Under the pieces are notes generated by a model. The model had not been told where the DNA came from and did not search any database. It was given only the letters and a program-made list of their open reading frames with translations. Positions 30,246-39,545 of a stretch of DNA of 64,000 nt are shown one piece after another. The DNA is from Mesostigma viride. Lineage: Eukaryota; Streptophyta; Mesostigmatophyceae; Mesostigmatales; Mesostigmataceae. The stretch lies in contig RPFO01000090.1 in NCBI GenBank assembly GCA_009746045.1, forward strand, positions 1,574,689 through 1,638,688. The letters run 5' to 3'. Made by a program: the position numbers and the translations under genes. Within the stretch, counting starts at the first letter, position 1. Each line of letters begins with the position of its first letter.

Positions 30246-30902
30246 GCGACCTGCACCGCCCGGGTTTCCCTCGACGTACGTCGACGCTCTGCGCGCCGCG
30301 GTGGCCGCCCGGCTGGGCATCCCCCCTGCGAGGTGGGCCGCCTGAGGTGGGTCACTCTCGGCGCGGGGGCCGCCGCCCGCTGGCGCCGCCTGCTCCAGAT
30401 TGTACGGAGGAGCAGATCGAGATCGAGATCGAGCCGTTCGCGTGGTCGGCTGCCAGCAGGGAGGCCATCAATGTCATCCTCGCGTCCGCCGACTTCAGCG
30501 CGTTGCTGACATTTTTCTTTGAGACATTTGGCGACGTGGCGGCCTCGTCGCTGCTGTCCCTTCGTGATAGCCCTGACTGTCGTCCGTCATGTCCGACCCC
30601 CATTTCGTGACCGCGCGCGGCGGCAGGTTTAACTTTGTGGGGCAAGCGGGGCGGTGGGACTGCGTGCTGTCGGAGGAGCCGGGGTGCATATGAAAGCGCG
30701 GCTCATGGGGCCCGTATCCATGGGCAGCGACGCTAGCATTAAAAAGAAGCCGATGCCCCCTTTCCCCAGGGTGCTGACACCCGCACGTGGATGGACCAGA
30801 TCGGAGTCATGTACGGGAGCGACCGCTTGCTGGTGGATGCCAGCTCGATCGCGCCCAGGGACGCCGTGCGCGGCCTCGTTCGGGACAGTCCTGCTAAACG
30901 GG
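30018..30902 (+). pseudogene. Secreted protein 3' part with Root_cap/VWD-like domain, frame-broken
   Basis: The 5' part encodes VNHTVIIPSDCSTGLGVQGY, YYLNDNLNCDLNG (looks like one beta-helix turn) in a 58-base tandem repeat. Then comes STYVDALRAAVAARLGIPPA, a small alpha/beta-like region (EEQIEIEIEPFAW), and from 30,592 DPHFVTARGGRFNFVGQAGR, WDCVLSEEPG. This continues in another frame with ARLMG and, after an acceptor-like CCCCTTTCCCCAG (ending 30,769), TRTWMDQIGVMYGSDRLLVD. The series DPHF...F.F.G...C..S...ARL.G...TW...IGV......L.V matches the plant Root_cap family, related to VWD-type secreted domains. Frame breaks suggest decay or errors. It shares strand and style with the RTX-type piece upstream. 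Confidence 0.5.
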
Positions 30903-30907
30903 GTAAC

Positions 30908-31085
30908 AGTCTCTTTTGATAGGACAATCCTCATGAATATAGTCCAGTTTAGAAGGTCCTGTTGGACGGGTAAGTCGCTTTAGATAGGACAACGCCCATG
31001 AATGTAGTCCGGTTTAGAAGGTCCTGTTGGACGGGGTGTAAGTCGCTTAGATAGGAAAATGCCCATGAATATAGTCCTCTAGTAG
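30908..31085. repeat. Degenerate 65-bp tandem repeat
   Basis: About 2.7 units of GATAGGACAAYSCYCATGAA, TRTAGTCCRGTTTAGAAGGT, CCTGTTGGACGGG and GTAAGTCGCTT. Confidence 0.7.
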
Positions 31086-31377
31086 GACCATGCTTATGAA
31101 TGGGGTAAGTACATACTGGCTCGTCGGGTCGGATGGCTTCAGTCTTGGAGAGTTCTGCTTGCATGGCCTATATTGGGCACTGATTTTGGCTGCGGTGCAC
31201 GCCTGTGGACCGCTAGCCGAGTGATCACTATGGCGGAGTGATCACTGTAGCGGAGTGCTCTGCATTTCAATAGATGATGAAAGGCCTTCCGGGGTTGCCG
31301 TTGCGACGCCGTAGTCTGTTACCCTGTGCATTTGGGGCGAGCTGCATGTGCATGGCTGCATGGTCATTATACGTTAC

Positions 31378-32025
31378 GGCCAGGTCAGCACGGCGGTCAT
31401 TCCACGGTGCTTGTCATGGCCAGGTCAGCACGGCAGATCGATGTTCCACGGTGCTTGTTATGGCCAGGTCAGCACGGCAGATTCTGCACGGTGCTTGTTA
31501 ATTATGGCCAGGTCAGCACAGCGGTTATTCCACGGTGCTCGGACGCGTACATCCGTATGAGAGGTGTCCTTTAAGGGGGGTGCAAGGATCGCTGGGAGGG
31601 ACACTCTATGTGTGTATGCTGTGCATGGGTGCAACTGGCCCAAGCCCATTAAGGGGACGTGGCGCGCCGAATATTTTCCGCGCCAAAAAATTCGCGGTAC
31701 CGTCCGTACGGTGTATAATGTGTGCCCGGACCGCTCAACCCTCGCGGAAGTGGCCATGGCGGCGTGCCTTTATGCAATATTAATCGATATGGCACGTAAA
31801 CAGCTAGAAAAAATGCTTGAATTTCGCAGAAGATTAGTTGATGACCTCATTCCGAGGCGGAAAGTTTACGGTTTGCAATATTGCTAATTTCTCAAACGGC
31901 TACGGGCGCGGGGGTCCAGGACATAATTTCTCTTGCGGATCATGAAATTTAATGCAGGTTTACGGCAGCTATTGTGAGGCAACATAGGCTCTAAAGAGCG
32001 ATTATGAAGCTAACTTAATGGTGTT
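31378..32025. repeat. 648-bp direct repeat, left copy
   Basis: Near-identical to 40,386-41,037; the only clear difference seen is a 4-bp indel near 31,548/40,556. Both copies start with four units of 40-44 bases (GGCCAGGTCAGCACGGC...CACGGTGCTTG) and end at CTTAATGGTGTT. A 107-codon plus-strand frame (31,564-31,887; GTWRAEYFPRQKIRGTVRTV) is identical in both copies but not recognised. The two copies flank the 8.3-kb element. Confidence 0.85.
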
Positions 32026-32079
32026 AAACGCGCCTGCCAGCCGTTAAGAATGTACTCCAGCACAAGTACATTTTGAGTT

Positions 32080-32700
32080 TTTCCAAGTTTCTTGTTTTTT
32101 GCTTGTTTCAAGTTCAGTTTTGCATAAAAAGTGTCCCCATAGCCCCTGGATCTCATCTGGAGGTAGTTGAACTAGTATATGCTACAATATACTAGGTTGT
32201 ACTATTTTCTACTACATTTATACTATAATGTACTAAATTGAACTACATATGAACTAAATGTAACTGTGATTGATGCCCCTGTAACGTCTCCCAATGCTCA
32301 ATAACAGGTCTGGCCACCATTGGTGACCTCCTAGAGCCATTCACAGCTGCATTTCGTGGATCACCGCACAAAAAAAAAATGTTTTACTTAGCCTTATCAA
32401 CATGGGAATGAGGGCTTTGGTGTGCAAACATGCATGTGTGCTAAAAATTGGACATTCTGACACTGCGCGAGAGTCTGGTAATACTTAAGCACTTCAGGTC
32501 ATGATCGAAGTATAGAATGAACTGATGCAAGCAATCAAGCATTATGCAAGGAATGGAATGCTGCAATGAATTTTAGCAGTAATACTTGCAACTAGGGAAC
32601 ACACGATAAAGTCACGAATCTGACATGCATTGTGCCGTCATGGCACATGCATGAACATGTACACGAACAGAGGATCACGCGGACGCCCACGTGCACGCGC
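32080..32700. other. AT-rich left interior of the 8.3-kb element
   Basis: Repeated TACTA and ACTAAATTGAACTA motifs at 32,170-32,270; otherwise no gene. The same sequence is found at 56,400-57,020. Confidence 0.5.
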
Positions 32701-32717
32701 ATGGCAATCCCCATGCG

Positions 32718-34055
32718 CCCCCCCCCCCCCCCCCCACAAGCCCCAACTCCAAACATTGCACCAATGACCCACCCACCCAAACCCAACCCCAGCCCCCCCC
32801 CCCGCCCCCGCCCCCGCCCCGCCCCCGCCCCCGCCCCCGCCCCGCCCCCCGCCCCGCCCCGCCCCCGCCCCGCCCCGCCCCCGCCCCCGCCCCCGCCCCC
32901 CGCCCATGCCCATGCCCCTGCCCCCGCACCCGCCCATTCTCACCCACGCCCACGCCCACGCCCACGCCCACGCCCACGCCCACGCCCACGCCCACGCCCA
33001 CGCCCACGCCCACGCCCACGCCCACGCCCACGCCCACGCCCACGCCCACGCCCACGCCCACGCCCACGCCCACGCCCACGCCCACGCCCACGCCCACGCC
33101 CACGCCCACGCCCACGCCCACGCCCACGCCCACGCCCACGCCCACGCCCACGCCCACGCCCACCCTAGCCTCACCCCTACTCCAAGCCACAATTATACCC
33201 AAAGCCACAGCCAGAAGTAGAGCGCAGCTGCAACAATAGCAGACGTAGCTGAGACACACACCTACCCACGCCAACGCCCACGCCCACGCCCACGCTCACG
33301 CCCACGCCCACGCCCACGCCCACGCCCACGCCCACGCCCACGCCCACGCCCACGCCCACGCCCATGCCCACGCCCACGCCCACGCCCACGCCCACGCCCA
33401 CGCCCACGCCCACGCCCACGCCCACGCCCACGCCCACGCCCACGCCCACGCTCACGCCCACGCCCACGCCCACTCCAACGCCCACTCCCACGCCCACGCC
33501 CACGCGCACGCGCACGCCCACGCCCACGCCCACGCCCACGCCCATGCCCACGCCCACGCCCACGCCCACGCCCACGCCCACGCCCACGCCCACGCCCACG
33601 CCCACGCCCACGCCCACGCCCACGCCCACGCCCACGCCCACGCCCACGCCCACGCCCACGCCCACGCCCACGCCCACGCCCACGCCCACACCCACACCCA
33701 CACCCACGCCCACGCCCACGCCCACGCCCACGCCCACGCCCACACCCACGCCCACGCCCACGCCCACACCCACACCCACGCCCACGCCCACGCCCACGCC
33801 CACGCCCACGCCCACGCCCACGCCCACGCCCACTCCCACGCCTACGCCCACGCCCACGCCCACGCCCACGCCCACGCCCATGCCAACGCCCACGCCCACG
33901 CCCACGCCCACGCCCACGCCCACGCCCACGCCCACGCCCACGCCCACGCCCACACCCACGCCCACGCCCACGCCCACGCCCACGCCCACGCCCGCGCCCA
34001 TGCCCACGCTCACGCCCACGCCCACGCCCACGCCCGCGCCTGCGCCCACCCTAGC
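32718..34055. repeat. Poly-C, CCCCG and CCCACG hexamer satellite
   Basis: 18 C residues (32,718-32,735), a CCCCGCC-rich stretch (32,800-32,925), then CCCACG hexamers at 32,937-33,163 and 33,267-34,045. A spacer of about 105 bases (CACCCTAGCCTCACCCCTAC...CACACACCTACCCACG) separates the two arrays and recurs in diverged form after the second. All six frames are open (Pro-Thr, His-Ala, Gly-Val, Trp-Ala), hence no gene call. The minus strand is G-rich and could form quadruplexes. Confidence 0.9.
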
Positions 34056-34317
34056 CTCACCCCTACTCCAAGCCACAAATGCACCGTAAGCCACAGCCAG
34101 AAGTACAGCACAGCAGCGACAATTGCAGACTTAGCCCAGACACACACCTACCCACGTCAATGCCCCTGCCCAGAGACTCGCGGCCTCATCCCACCCCCCT
34201 GCACGAACAGTTCCCAAACAAAAGAAAAGGCAAACAAAAGGAACAAGAGTAGCAAGCTGCATTGCGAGCACATATGCCAGTTCTGGTGCACATGCCAGGC
34301 CGAAAGCAACTCATGAT

Positions 34318-34465
34318 TGCCCCTGCCCCTGCCCCTGCCCCTACCCCTGCCCCTGCCCCTGCCCCTGCCCCTGCCCCTGCCCCTGCCCCTGCCCCTGCCC
34401 CTGCCCCTGCCCCTGCCCCTGCCCCTGCCCCTGCCCCTGCCCCTGCCCCTGCTCCTGCCCCTGCC
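34318..34465. repeat. CCCCTG hexamer satellite
   Basis: About 24 units of GCCCCT with two single-base variants. The same tract is at 58,775-58,921; a shortened one at about 46,430-46,480 marks the left border of the indel-rich copy. Confidence 0.9.
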
Positions 34466-34469
34466 ATCA

Positions 34470-35660
34470 CCATTCTAACCACCACACATTACGAAAAGCA
34501 AGAAGAAATTATAATAATAATAAGAAGAAATTATAAGAAGAAGAAATAATAATAATAAACAAGCACAAAGTTGACTGCACATGCGACTGTACCAGTTAGG
34601 CACGTAGCAAATTTTAGCTGCAGCTTCAATTTCAACTTCATTGCAATTGCAAGTGTGACTGCATGTGTAATTGCACTACCAATGCCTAATGCCCACTGCA
34701 TGTGCCCAGTGCGAATGCAATTCAAAAGCAACATGCAATCGAAATTACAGCTGAAGCCGGCTATTAACAAAGATATTTAAAGCAGTTGTTAACTACAGAG
34801 ACCCAATGAAAATGCAAATGCAATGAAAAAGCAACAGAAGTTGAAGCCACTGCCACTCTACCTGCCGACAGTAACACCACCGCCAGCACCCACTCATATC
34901 CCAACGACAAGGAAATAGAATTGCCCAAAGCCAGACATACATTGGGACGCATAAGCAAACGGCAACGCAAGCGCACATGCAAATGTATACGCAAAGGCAA
35001 AGGCAAAGGCAAACGCAAACGCAAACGCAAACGCAAGCTTGTCATGTACCTACGCTTAACTGCAAACGCAAACTGTGCACGAAGCAAAAAGATTGGATGG
35101 CCAAGATCATGGCAAATACGAGGGCCGAAAACAATCCAACTTCATCTAAATGTCCGAAATCCTCACGACGTTTCGATGCGCGCTTGAATGTCGAAGGCCT
35201 GCGCCGATTATCGATCATAAGTCGAATGTGTAATTGTCGGCTTATGAGAACTGCTTTGCGACAGTATCACGTCAGGCCGTTCCTGTGCAGCCATTTTCCC
35301 TGTGCAGCGGGTGGACAACGTTCACTTTCCGCATTATTCATGGCTATCGAAGTTAATTCTTACCGACCCCGGCTGCCATGGCCACTGGCCACGCATATCA
35401 AGTTCAGGTATTCCCGACCTGTAGCGCAGCAGATTTCTGTCGGAAGGCATCCTAAGCATCGTGATAAAAGAAATCCGAACAGTAGACATTCATGCTGCAT
35501 CTAAGGACATTATGGCATTTGTATATACTGCAAGTACATGTATCGACATTGCCGTGATTGCTAACCCCGACTCACCATGAACAGGAACTTTCCCTCTGCC
35601 TCCATGAAATGTACTTCGTGAAATGTACTGTAATACATATGATGTACTACGATGATAATC
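34470..35660. other. Non-coding-looking DNA between satellites and palindrome
   Basis: Includes AT-rich AATAATAAT runs and an AAAGGC/AAACGC hexamer-like patch at 34,995-35,035. Open frames (for example 34,977-35,504) show no domain and are interrupted by frameshift-like changes in the second module version. No gene is supported. Confidence 0.35.
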
Positions 35661-35661
35661 A

Positions 35662-36276
35662 TCCCAGCAAAGCCATAGCACACCTTCCGTTTCGACCGCC
35701 ATGTCGGCCACTAGTCCGGATAGCTCAATGTGCACCTGACCTTGACACTAATCGCACAAACAGCCACAATTTTGCAAGCAAGAAGACATGGCTACCTCGG
35801 CATTTCATGAAATGTACTTCGTGAAATGCATTTCGTGAAATGTACTAAGGAACGTGATTGGCCGGCGTTCGCTCGCCAAATCTCGCAAAATGTACTAAGG
35901 CACGTGATTGGTCCCGCAAAATGTACTAAGGAACGTGATTGGCCGGCGAAGATTCTGTTTGCTGCAATTAAAATTCCCTACAGAATCTTCGCCGGCCAAT
36001 CACGTTCCTTAGTACATTTTGCGGGACCAATCACGTGCCTTAGTACATTTTGCGAGATTTGGCGAGCGAACGCCGGCCAATCACGTTCCTTAGTACATTT
36101 CACGAAATGCATTTCACGAAGTACATTTCATGAAATGCCGAGGTAGCCATGTCTTCTTGCTTGCAAAATTGTGGCTGTTTGTGCGATTAGTGTCAAGGTC
36201 AGGTGCACATTGAGCTATCCGGACTAGTGGCCGACATGGCGGTCGAAACGGAAGGTGTGCTATGGCTTTGCTGGGA
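35662..36276. repeat. 615-bp near-perfect palindrome (2 x 296 bp)
   Basis: The left arm 35,662-35,957 and right arm 35,981-36,276 are inverted copies of equal length, with a 23-base spacer. By eye I find no mismatch. Each arm carries three ACGTGATTGG motifs (GTACTAAGGAACGTGATTGG twice, GGCACGTGATTGG once), that is CCAAT boxes next to ACGTG cores. Each arm also encodes the same outward-reading MHIELSGLVADMAVETEG start. It lies just upstream of the plus-strand genes, so a bidirectional promoter or fold-back hairpin is possible (inference). An identical structure is at 60,118-60,732. Confidence 0.9.
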
Positions 36277-36709
36277 CATAATCGTGGCTATCTGCTTCCT
36301 GGCTTTCGCTATCATGGTGATGGGACACCATGGGAAGCGCAAGTTCGCAGCCATAGTGCTAAGCGGCAGCACCCATGCCGGCAGCCTAGTGACCGACGAG
36401 ACGTTCGACTGTAAGTGCGGCCACGAGTGCATGAAGCCCATTAGAATATCACATCTCCAGGCATTGCGAAGCGCCTGGTTTTCGCCCGGGCGGAAGCAAG
36501 AGGACAGGAAGGCGGCGATAAAGCAGCAGCTGCACCAGGGGGGGTACGACGCCATAACCACGATGTCGTCATCTACTCGTCACAAGTTCGTTCATGGCGC
36601 TGGTTTTCGGTTCGTTCTCGACGGGGGAGTCAAGGATATGAACATAGGGTTTGTGACCCCTTTTCACTTTCGCGTTTCACTTTCGAGGCGGCCTTCAGGC
36701 ACTGCCTGA
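36203..36709 (+). CDS. CxCx3C-motif protein, transposase-N-terminus-like (partial)
   Basis: A 168-codon frame whose first 25 codons lie in the palindrome arm. It contains a hydrophobic helix (IIVAICFLAFAIMVMG), a cysteine cluster FDCKCGHECMKP (C-x-C-x3-C), a helical part (LQALRSAWFSPGRKQEDRKA) and HKFVHGAGFRFVLDGGVKD. Coding-like text resumes in other frames downstream (AAFRHCLKISNHVW; ITFDDVLAGLGIAFEHYFEQ to a stop at 36,859), then a GTAAGA donor at 36,866 and a TTTCACAG acceptor near 37,055. A Cys cluster followed by a ~50-residue helical region and a FxxxLxIS segment resembles N-terminal parts of some unclassified DDE-transposon proteins; this is weak recognition from pattern only. Identical copy at 60,659-61,165. 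Confidence 0.35.
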   Translation: MHIELSGLVADMAVETEGVLWLCWDIIVAICFLAFAIMVMGHHGKRKFAAIVLSGSTHAGSLVTDETFDCKCGHECMKPIRISHLQALRSAWFSPGRKQEDRKAAIKQQLHQGGYDAITTMSSSTRHKFVHGAGFRFVLDGGVKDMNIGFVTPFHFRVSLSRRPSGTA

Positions 36710-37181
36710 AAATTAGCAACCACGTTTGGAACTCTTCGGACCACCTGTGAAACTAATCACATTTGATGATGTGCTGGCGGGCCTGGGCATCGCATTTGAG
36801 CATTACTTCGAGCAGGGCTCAACAAGCTCGATTCGCCAACTCAACCCGAAGAAGCCCTAAGCTGCGGTAAGACATATATTTGTGTGGATGGCTCTTGATA
36901 TCATGCTGAATTTCTAGTCTTCTCTAGGTGGACAGTTCATGTGCAGCCATACAGGTCATCCATGTGTGTTTTAACCATGTTGCATGTGCCACAGATATTA
37001 TGAGCAGTATTTACTAAGTGTGCTGGAGTCGTTGTTGCATGCTTGTTGTATTTCACAGTTCACGCCTGCATGAACGCATCGTTGATACTAATGATTATTC
37101 ATATTGCATGACTGTTCTATTGGGGACGCCGCGCTTGATGTCACAACGTGGCCGAAAGGGTGCATCCACCGCTGACGGCCG

Positions 37182-38897
37182 GTGGGTGATATCGATGGAC
37201 GCATTTCCGAAGAAGCCAGCCGCGGGCCACACCCATGGCGCGGGCGGGGGCGCGGGCGGGGGCGGGGGCGGGGGAGAAGGCGCGGGTGCGGGCGCGGGCG
37301 CCACCCAAGACGCGGGCGCGGGCGCGGGCCCAGGCGGGGGCGGGGGCGGGGGCGCAGGCGCCGGCGCGGGTGCGGGCGCGGGCGCCACCCAAGGCGCGCG
37401 CGCGGGCGCGGGCGGGGTGGGGGCGCAGGCGCCGGCGCGGGTGCGGGCGCGGGCGCCACCGCCGACTTGGATGATGAGCCAGCAACCGAAGCCGAGAGGG
37501 AGAGGCACCGCTCTTCGAAGGTGTTCGATCTCGAAGTGTTTTGGGGCCCGGATATGACCGTGTATGTCCGCTGGCGCCTAGCCGCATCGGAGACGTTGGT
37601 AAATGCACCGGTGAACAAGTGGCAGCCCACAGGGCCTAATGGCGAGGCTTGTGACGGGGTCACGCCCATTGGGTACACCCCGCAGGGAGATCCTGTCTAT
37701 GGGTGCCTCCTCATAGAGCGTGGCAAGGGCCCCAAAGGAAGTCCTGGTCTAGTGCCGCTTTTTGAATGGGACGAGGGCGGTGCCAGGAGATGTACCTGCG
37801 CTAGCCTTCACAGCCTTTTTCCTGACATCGTCGCCGCTGAGAAGCAGCAGTTGCTGGACGGATGGATTGAGCAGGTGCCAAAGTCCGTGGAGGATGTGCG
37901 TGCCAACAACGAGAATCTGTTCGACATCATGGAGCAAAAGCTCAAAGAGAAGCGTGAACTGCAAGCGAACAAGGCGGTACCCTTACCGCTGCGATCTGCA
38001 GGCGACCAGTCGGTTGCGCGGGCAACACGAGCACTGAGGCTGCCCATAAAACAAGTAATCTCACACGTCGCTTGCCCTGCCCGCGAGATTCAAGCGCAGA
38101 TCAACCGCGCATGTGCGCCCGCTGCGCGAGGGAGCACATCAACGGCAACGCCCGCTTTGCGCACACTGATTTCCGGCAGGCACACCTTCAAGGTGAATGG
38201 AAGCCTCATACGACGCAGCGACCTACTCGTTGTTAAGCGGCCAGCCGTCACCTGCGGGCAGGGAATGCCGTGGGCACCACACATGCTGGTGAAGGTCCTT
38301 GATCTGGAAGGCGATCGCACGGAGCGTGACAGCATTGTCGCCTCTCCTTACTACGCACCGTCGTGGACGGGCCAGTTTTCTAGAGTGACATTAGGTGGCG
38401 GCAGCGCAGGGATGACGGTCCCCATTTCTGATGTACACCTGCAGCACTGGACAGTGGGCGGTACGGCAGAGGTGCACCAGCCTGAGCTGATCAGTACCGG
38501 CAAACTGTCAGCTGCCACGGTGGCGGCGTTGAAAGAGCACCCGCAGATTGACTTTGAGCATTACAAGACTGCCACCGCCGCCAGGGCAGCAGCAAAGGAT
38601 GACTGCAATGCCTACTTTGCCGAGCATGGAGCACGTGCGCTTATCGGGATGCGCCTGTGTGCCCTGTTTCCGGGGATAGCGAGGAAGAGGGAGCGCTTCC
38701 ATGGCTGGGTCACTAAGGTTCAGGAAAGGGGAGGTCACCTGCTCATCAAGGCGATGTGGGCTGATGGGCAGTATGAGGACTATCATGCCCTGGCGGAGGT
38801 GACGCAGTTCGTGTGCGGCTGCCCACACCCAGTCGAGGCATTTGGCCGCGCTCGCTTCTTTCCACAGGAGCTAGGCTGGCACCGTGAACGCAGGTGA
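37182..38897 (+). CDS. Gly/Arg-rich Tudor/BAH-like cargo protein, 571 aa
   Basis: A single 571-codon frame. Residues about 15-95 are a [10 protein letters not shown] low-complexity region. Then a conserved module (FDLEVFWGPDMTVYVRW, NKWQPTGPNG, YTPQGDPVYGCLL), a helical linker (ENLFDIMEQKLKEKRELQAN), a first barrel-like segment (HMLVKVLDLEGD, YYAPSWTGQFS), the element LISTGKLSAATVAALKEHP, a second barrel (IGMRLCALFPG, RFHGWVTKVQERGG, MWADGQYEDYHALAEV) ending FVCGCPHP, and a basic end. The last segment has the G-x-V...V-x-Y-x-DG-x-ED-x-x-x-L-x-EL pattern of Tudor/BAH-like domains. The same order occurs in the 3,718-6,274 protein, at low identity. A DNA- or histone-binding role in the nucleus is inferred. 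The start is uncertain: an upstream MSQRGRKGASTADGRW in another frame (37,138) also leads into the Gly-rich tract. An acidic frame follows immediately. Confidence 0.65.
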   Translation: MGDIDGRISEEASRGPHPWRGRGRGRGRGRGRRRGCGRGRHPRRGRGRGPRRGRGRGRRRRRGCGRGRHPRRARGRGRGGGAGAGAGAGAGATADLDDEPATEAERERHRSSKVFDLEVFWGPDMTVYVRWRLAASETLVNAPVNKWQPTGPNGEACDGVTPIGYTPQGDPVYGCLLIERGKGPKGSPGLVPLFEWDEGGARRCTCASLHSLFPDIVAAEKQQLLDGWIEQVPKSVEDVRANNENLFDIMEQKLKEKRELQANKAVPLPLRSAGDQSVARATRALRLPIKQVISHVACPAREIQAQINRACAPAARGSTSTATPALRTLISGRHTFKVNGSLIRRSDLLVVKRPAVTCGQGMPWAPHMLVKVLDLEGDRTERDSIVASPYYAPSWTGQFSRVTLGGGSAGMTVPISDVHLQHWTVGGTAEVHQPELISTGKLSAATVAALKEHPQIDFEHYKTATAARAAAKDDCNAYFAEHGARALIGMRLCALFPGIARKRERFHGWVTKVQERGGHLLIKAMWADGQYEDYHALAEVTQFVCGCPHPVEAFGRARFFPQELGWHRERR

Positions 38898-39117
38898 TGG
38901 CACCCACATAGACGATGCCGTCCCTGCTGTGCACAGTGACAGTGAAGGCGGGGAGGAGGAGGAAGAGGGAGAGAAAGAGGGGGAGAAAGAGGGGGAGGAG
39001 GAGGGGGAGGAGGAGGGAGAGGGGGAGGGAGAATGGGAGGGGGAGGGGGAGGAGGAAGAGGGAGAGGGAGAGGGAGAGGAGGATGCGGAATGGGAGCCGG
39101 GGATGACTGGTAGATGA
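38884..39117 (+). CDS. Glutamate/glycine-rich acidic ORF, possible tail of the 571-aa protein
   Basis: Overlaps the last codons of the 571-residue frame, shifted by one base, and encodes VPAVHSDSEGGEEEEEGEKE followed by about 45 more mostly Glu/Gly residues, ending EWEPGMTGR stop. It has no ATG of its own at the start. The related protein at 3,718 ends in an in-frame acidic Asp8 tail, so an acidic tail reached by frameshifting or splicing is plausible. Identical copy at 63,340-63,573. Confidence 0.3.
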   Translation: MNAGDGTHIDDAVPAVHSDSEGGEEEEEGEKEGEKEGEEEGEEEGEGEGEWEGEGEEEEGEGEGEEDAEWEPGMTGR

Positions 39118-39545
39118 GACGGTGCCATCTACCGGCGCATGGAATGAAGTGGTAGACAAGTTTACTCATGGTTGTCGGCAAGTAGAGCATGCACGCCTGG
39201 CCTAGCTGAATTTAAATCAATGAGTTGAGTTTGGAGAGGCTGCATTTTGCTTGGATGAAGAATGTGTTAGCATGGCCAAACTTTTATGGCTTGTAGCCAA
39301 ATCCTCTTGGGGTATGTGCACAGTGTACTAGCGGTGTTGTGCAATTGCGAGGATTCCTGTCTTGTAGCGATGTGGCCTCTCACCCTGCAGCCTGGTAGAT
39401 GTGATGGCATGCAGCCACCCATCATTGGTCATCCGATCTGGTGTGATTTGCATTTGCACACCTTGTATTAAGGCCATGATATGATGATGTCTTGTTATTT
39501 TTAATGTGTATATGCGAAAAGAGGCATAATATGCTTGTATATAGT

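Noticed and set aside
430-31775. Homology between the outer hAT-like element and the 648-bp repeat through GGCCATGGCGRCGTGC
   Set aside because: Only about 25 bases are alike and the flanks do not align; may be chance.
32632-34094. Long Pro-Thr, His-Ala, Gly-Val and Trp-Ala open frames on both strands
   Set aside because: By-products of CCCACG hexamers; period six keeps all frames open.
34977-35504. 175-codon plus-strand frame in the 8.3-kb element
   Set aside because: No domain, partly a hexamer-like patch, and a competing overlapping frame; not supported as a gene.
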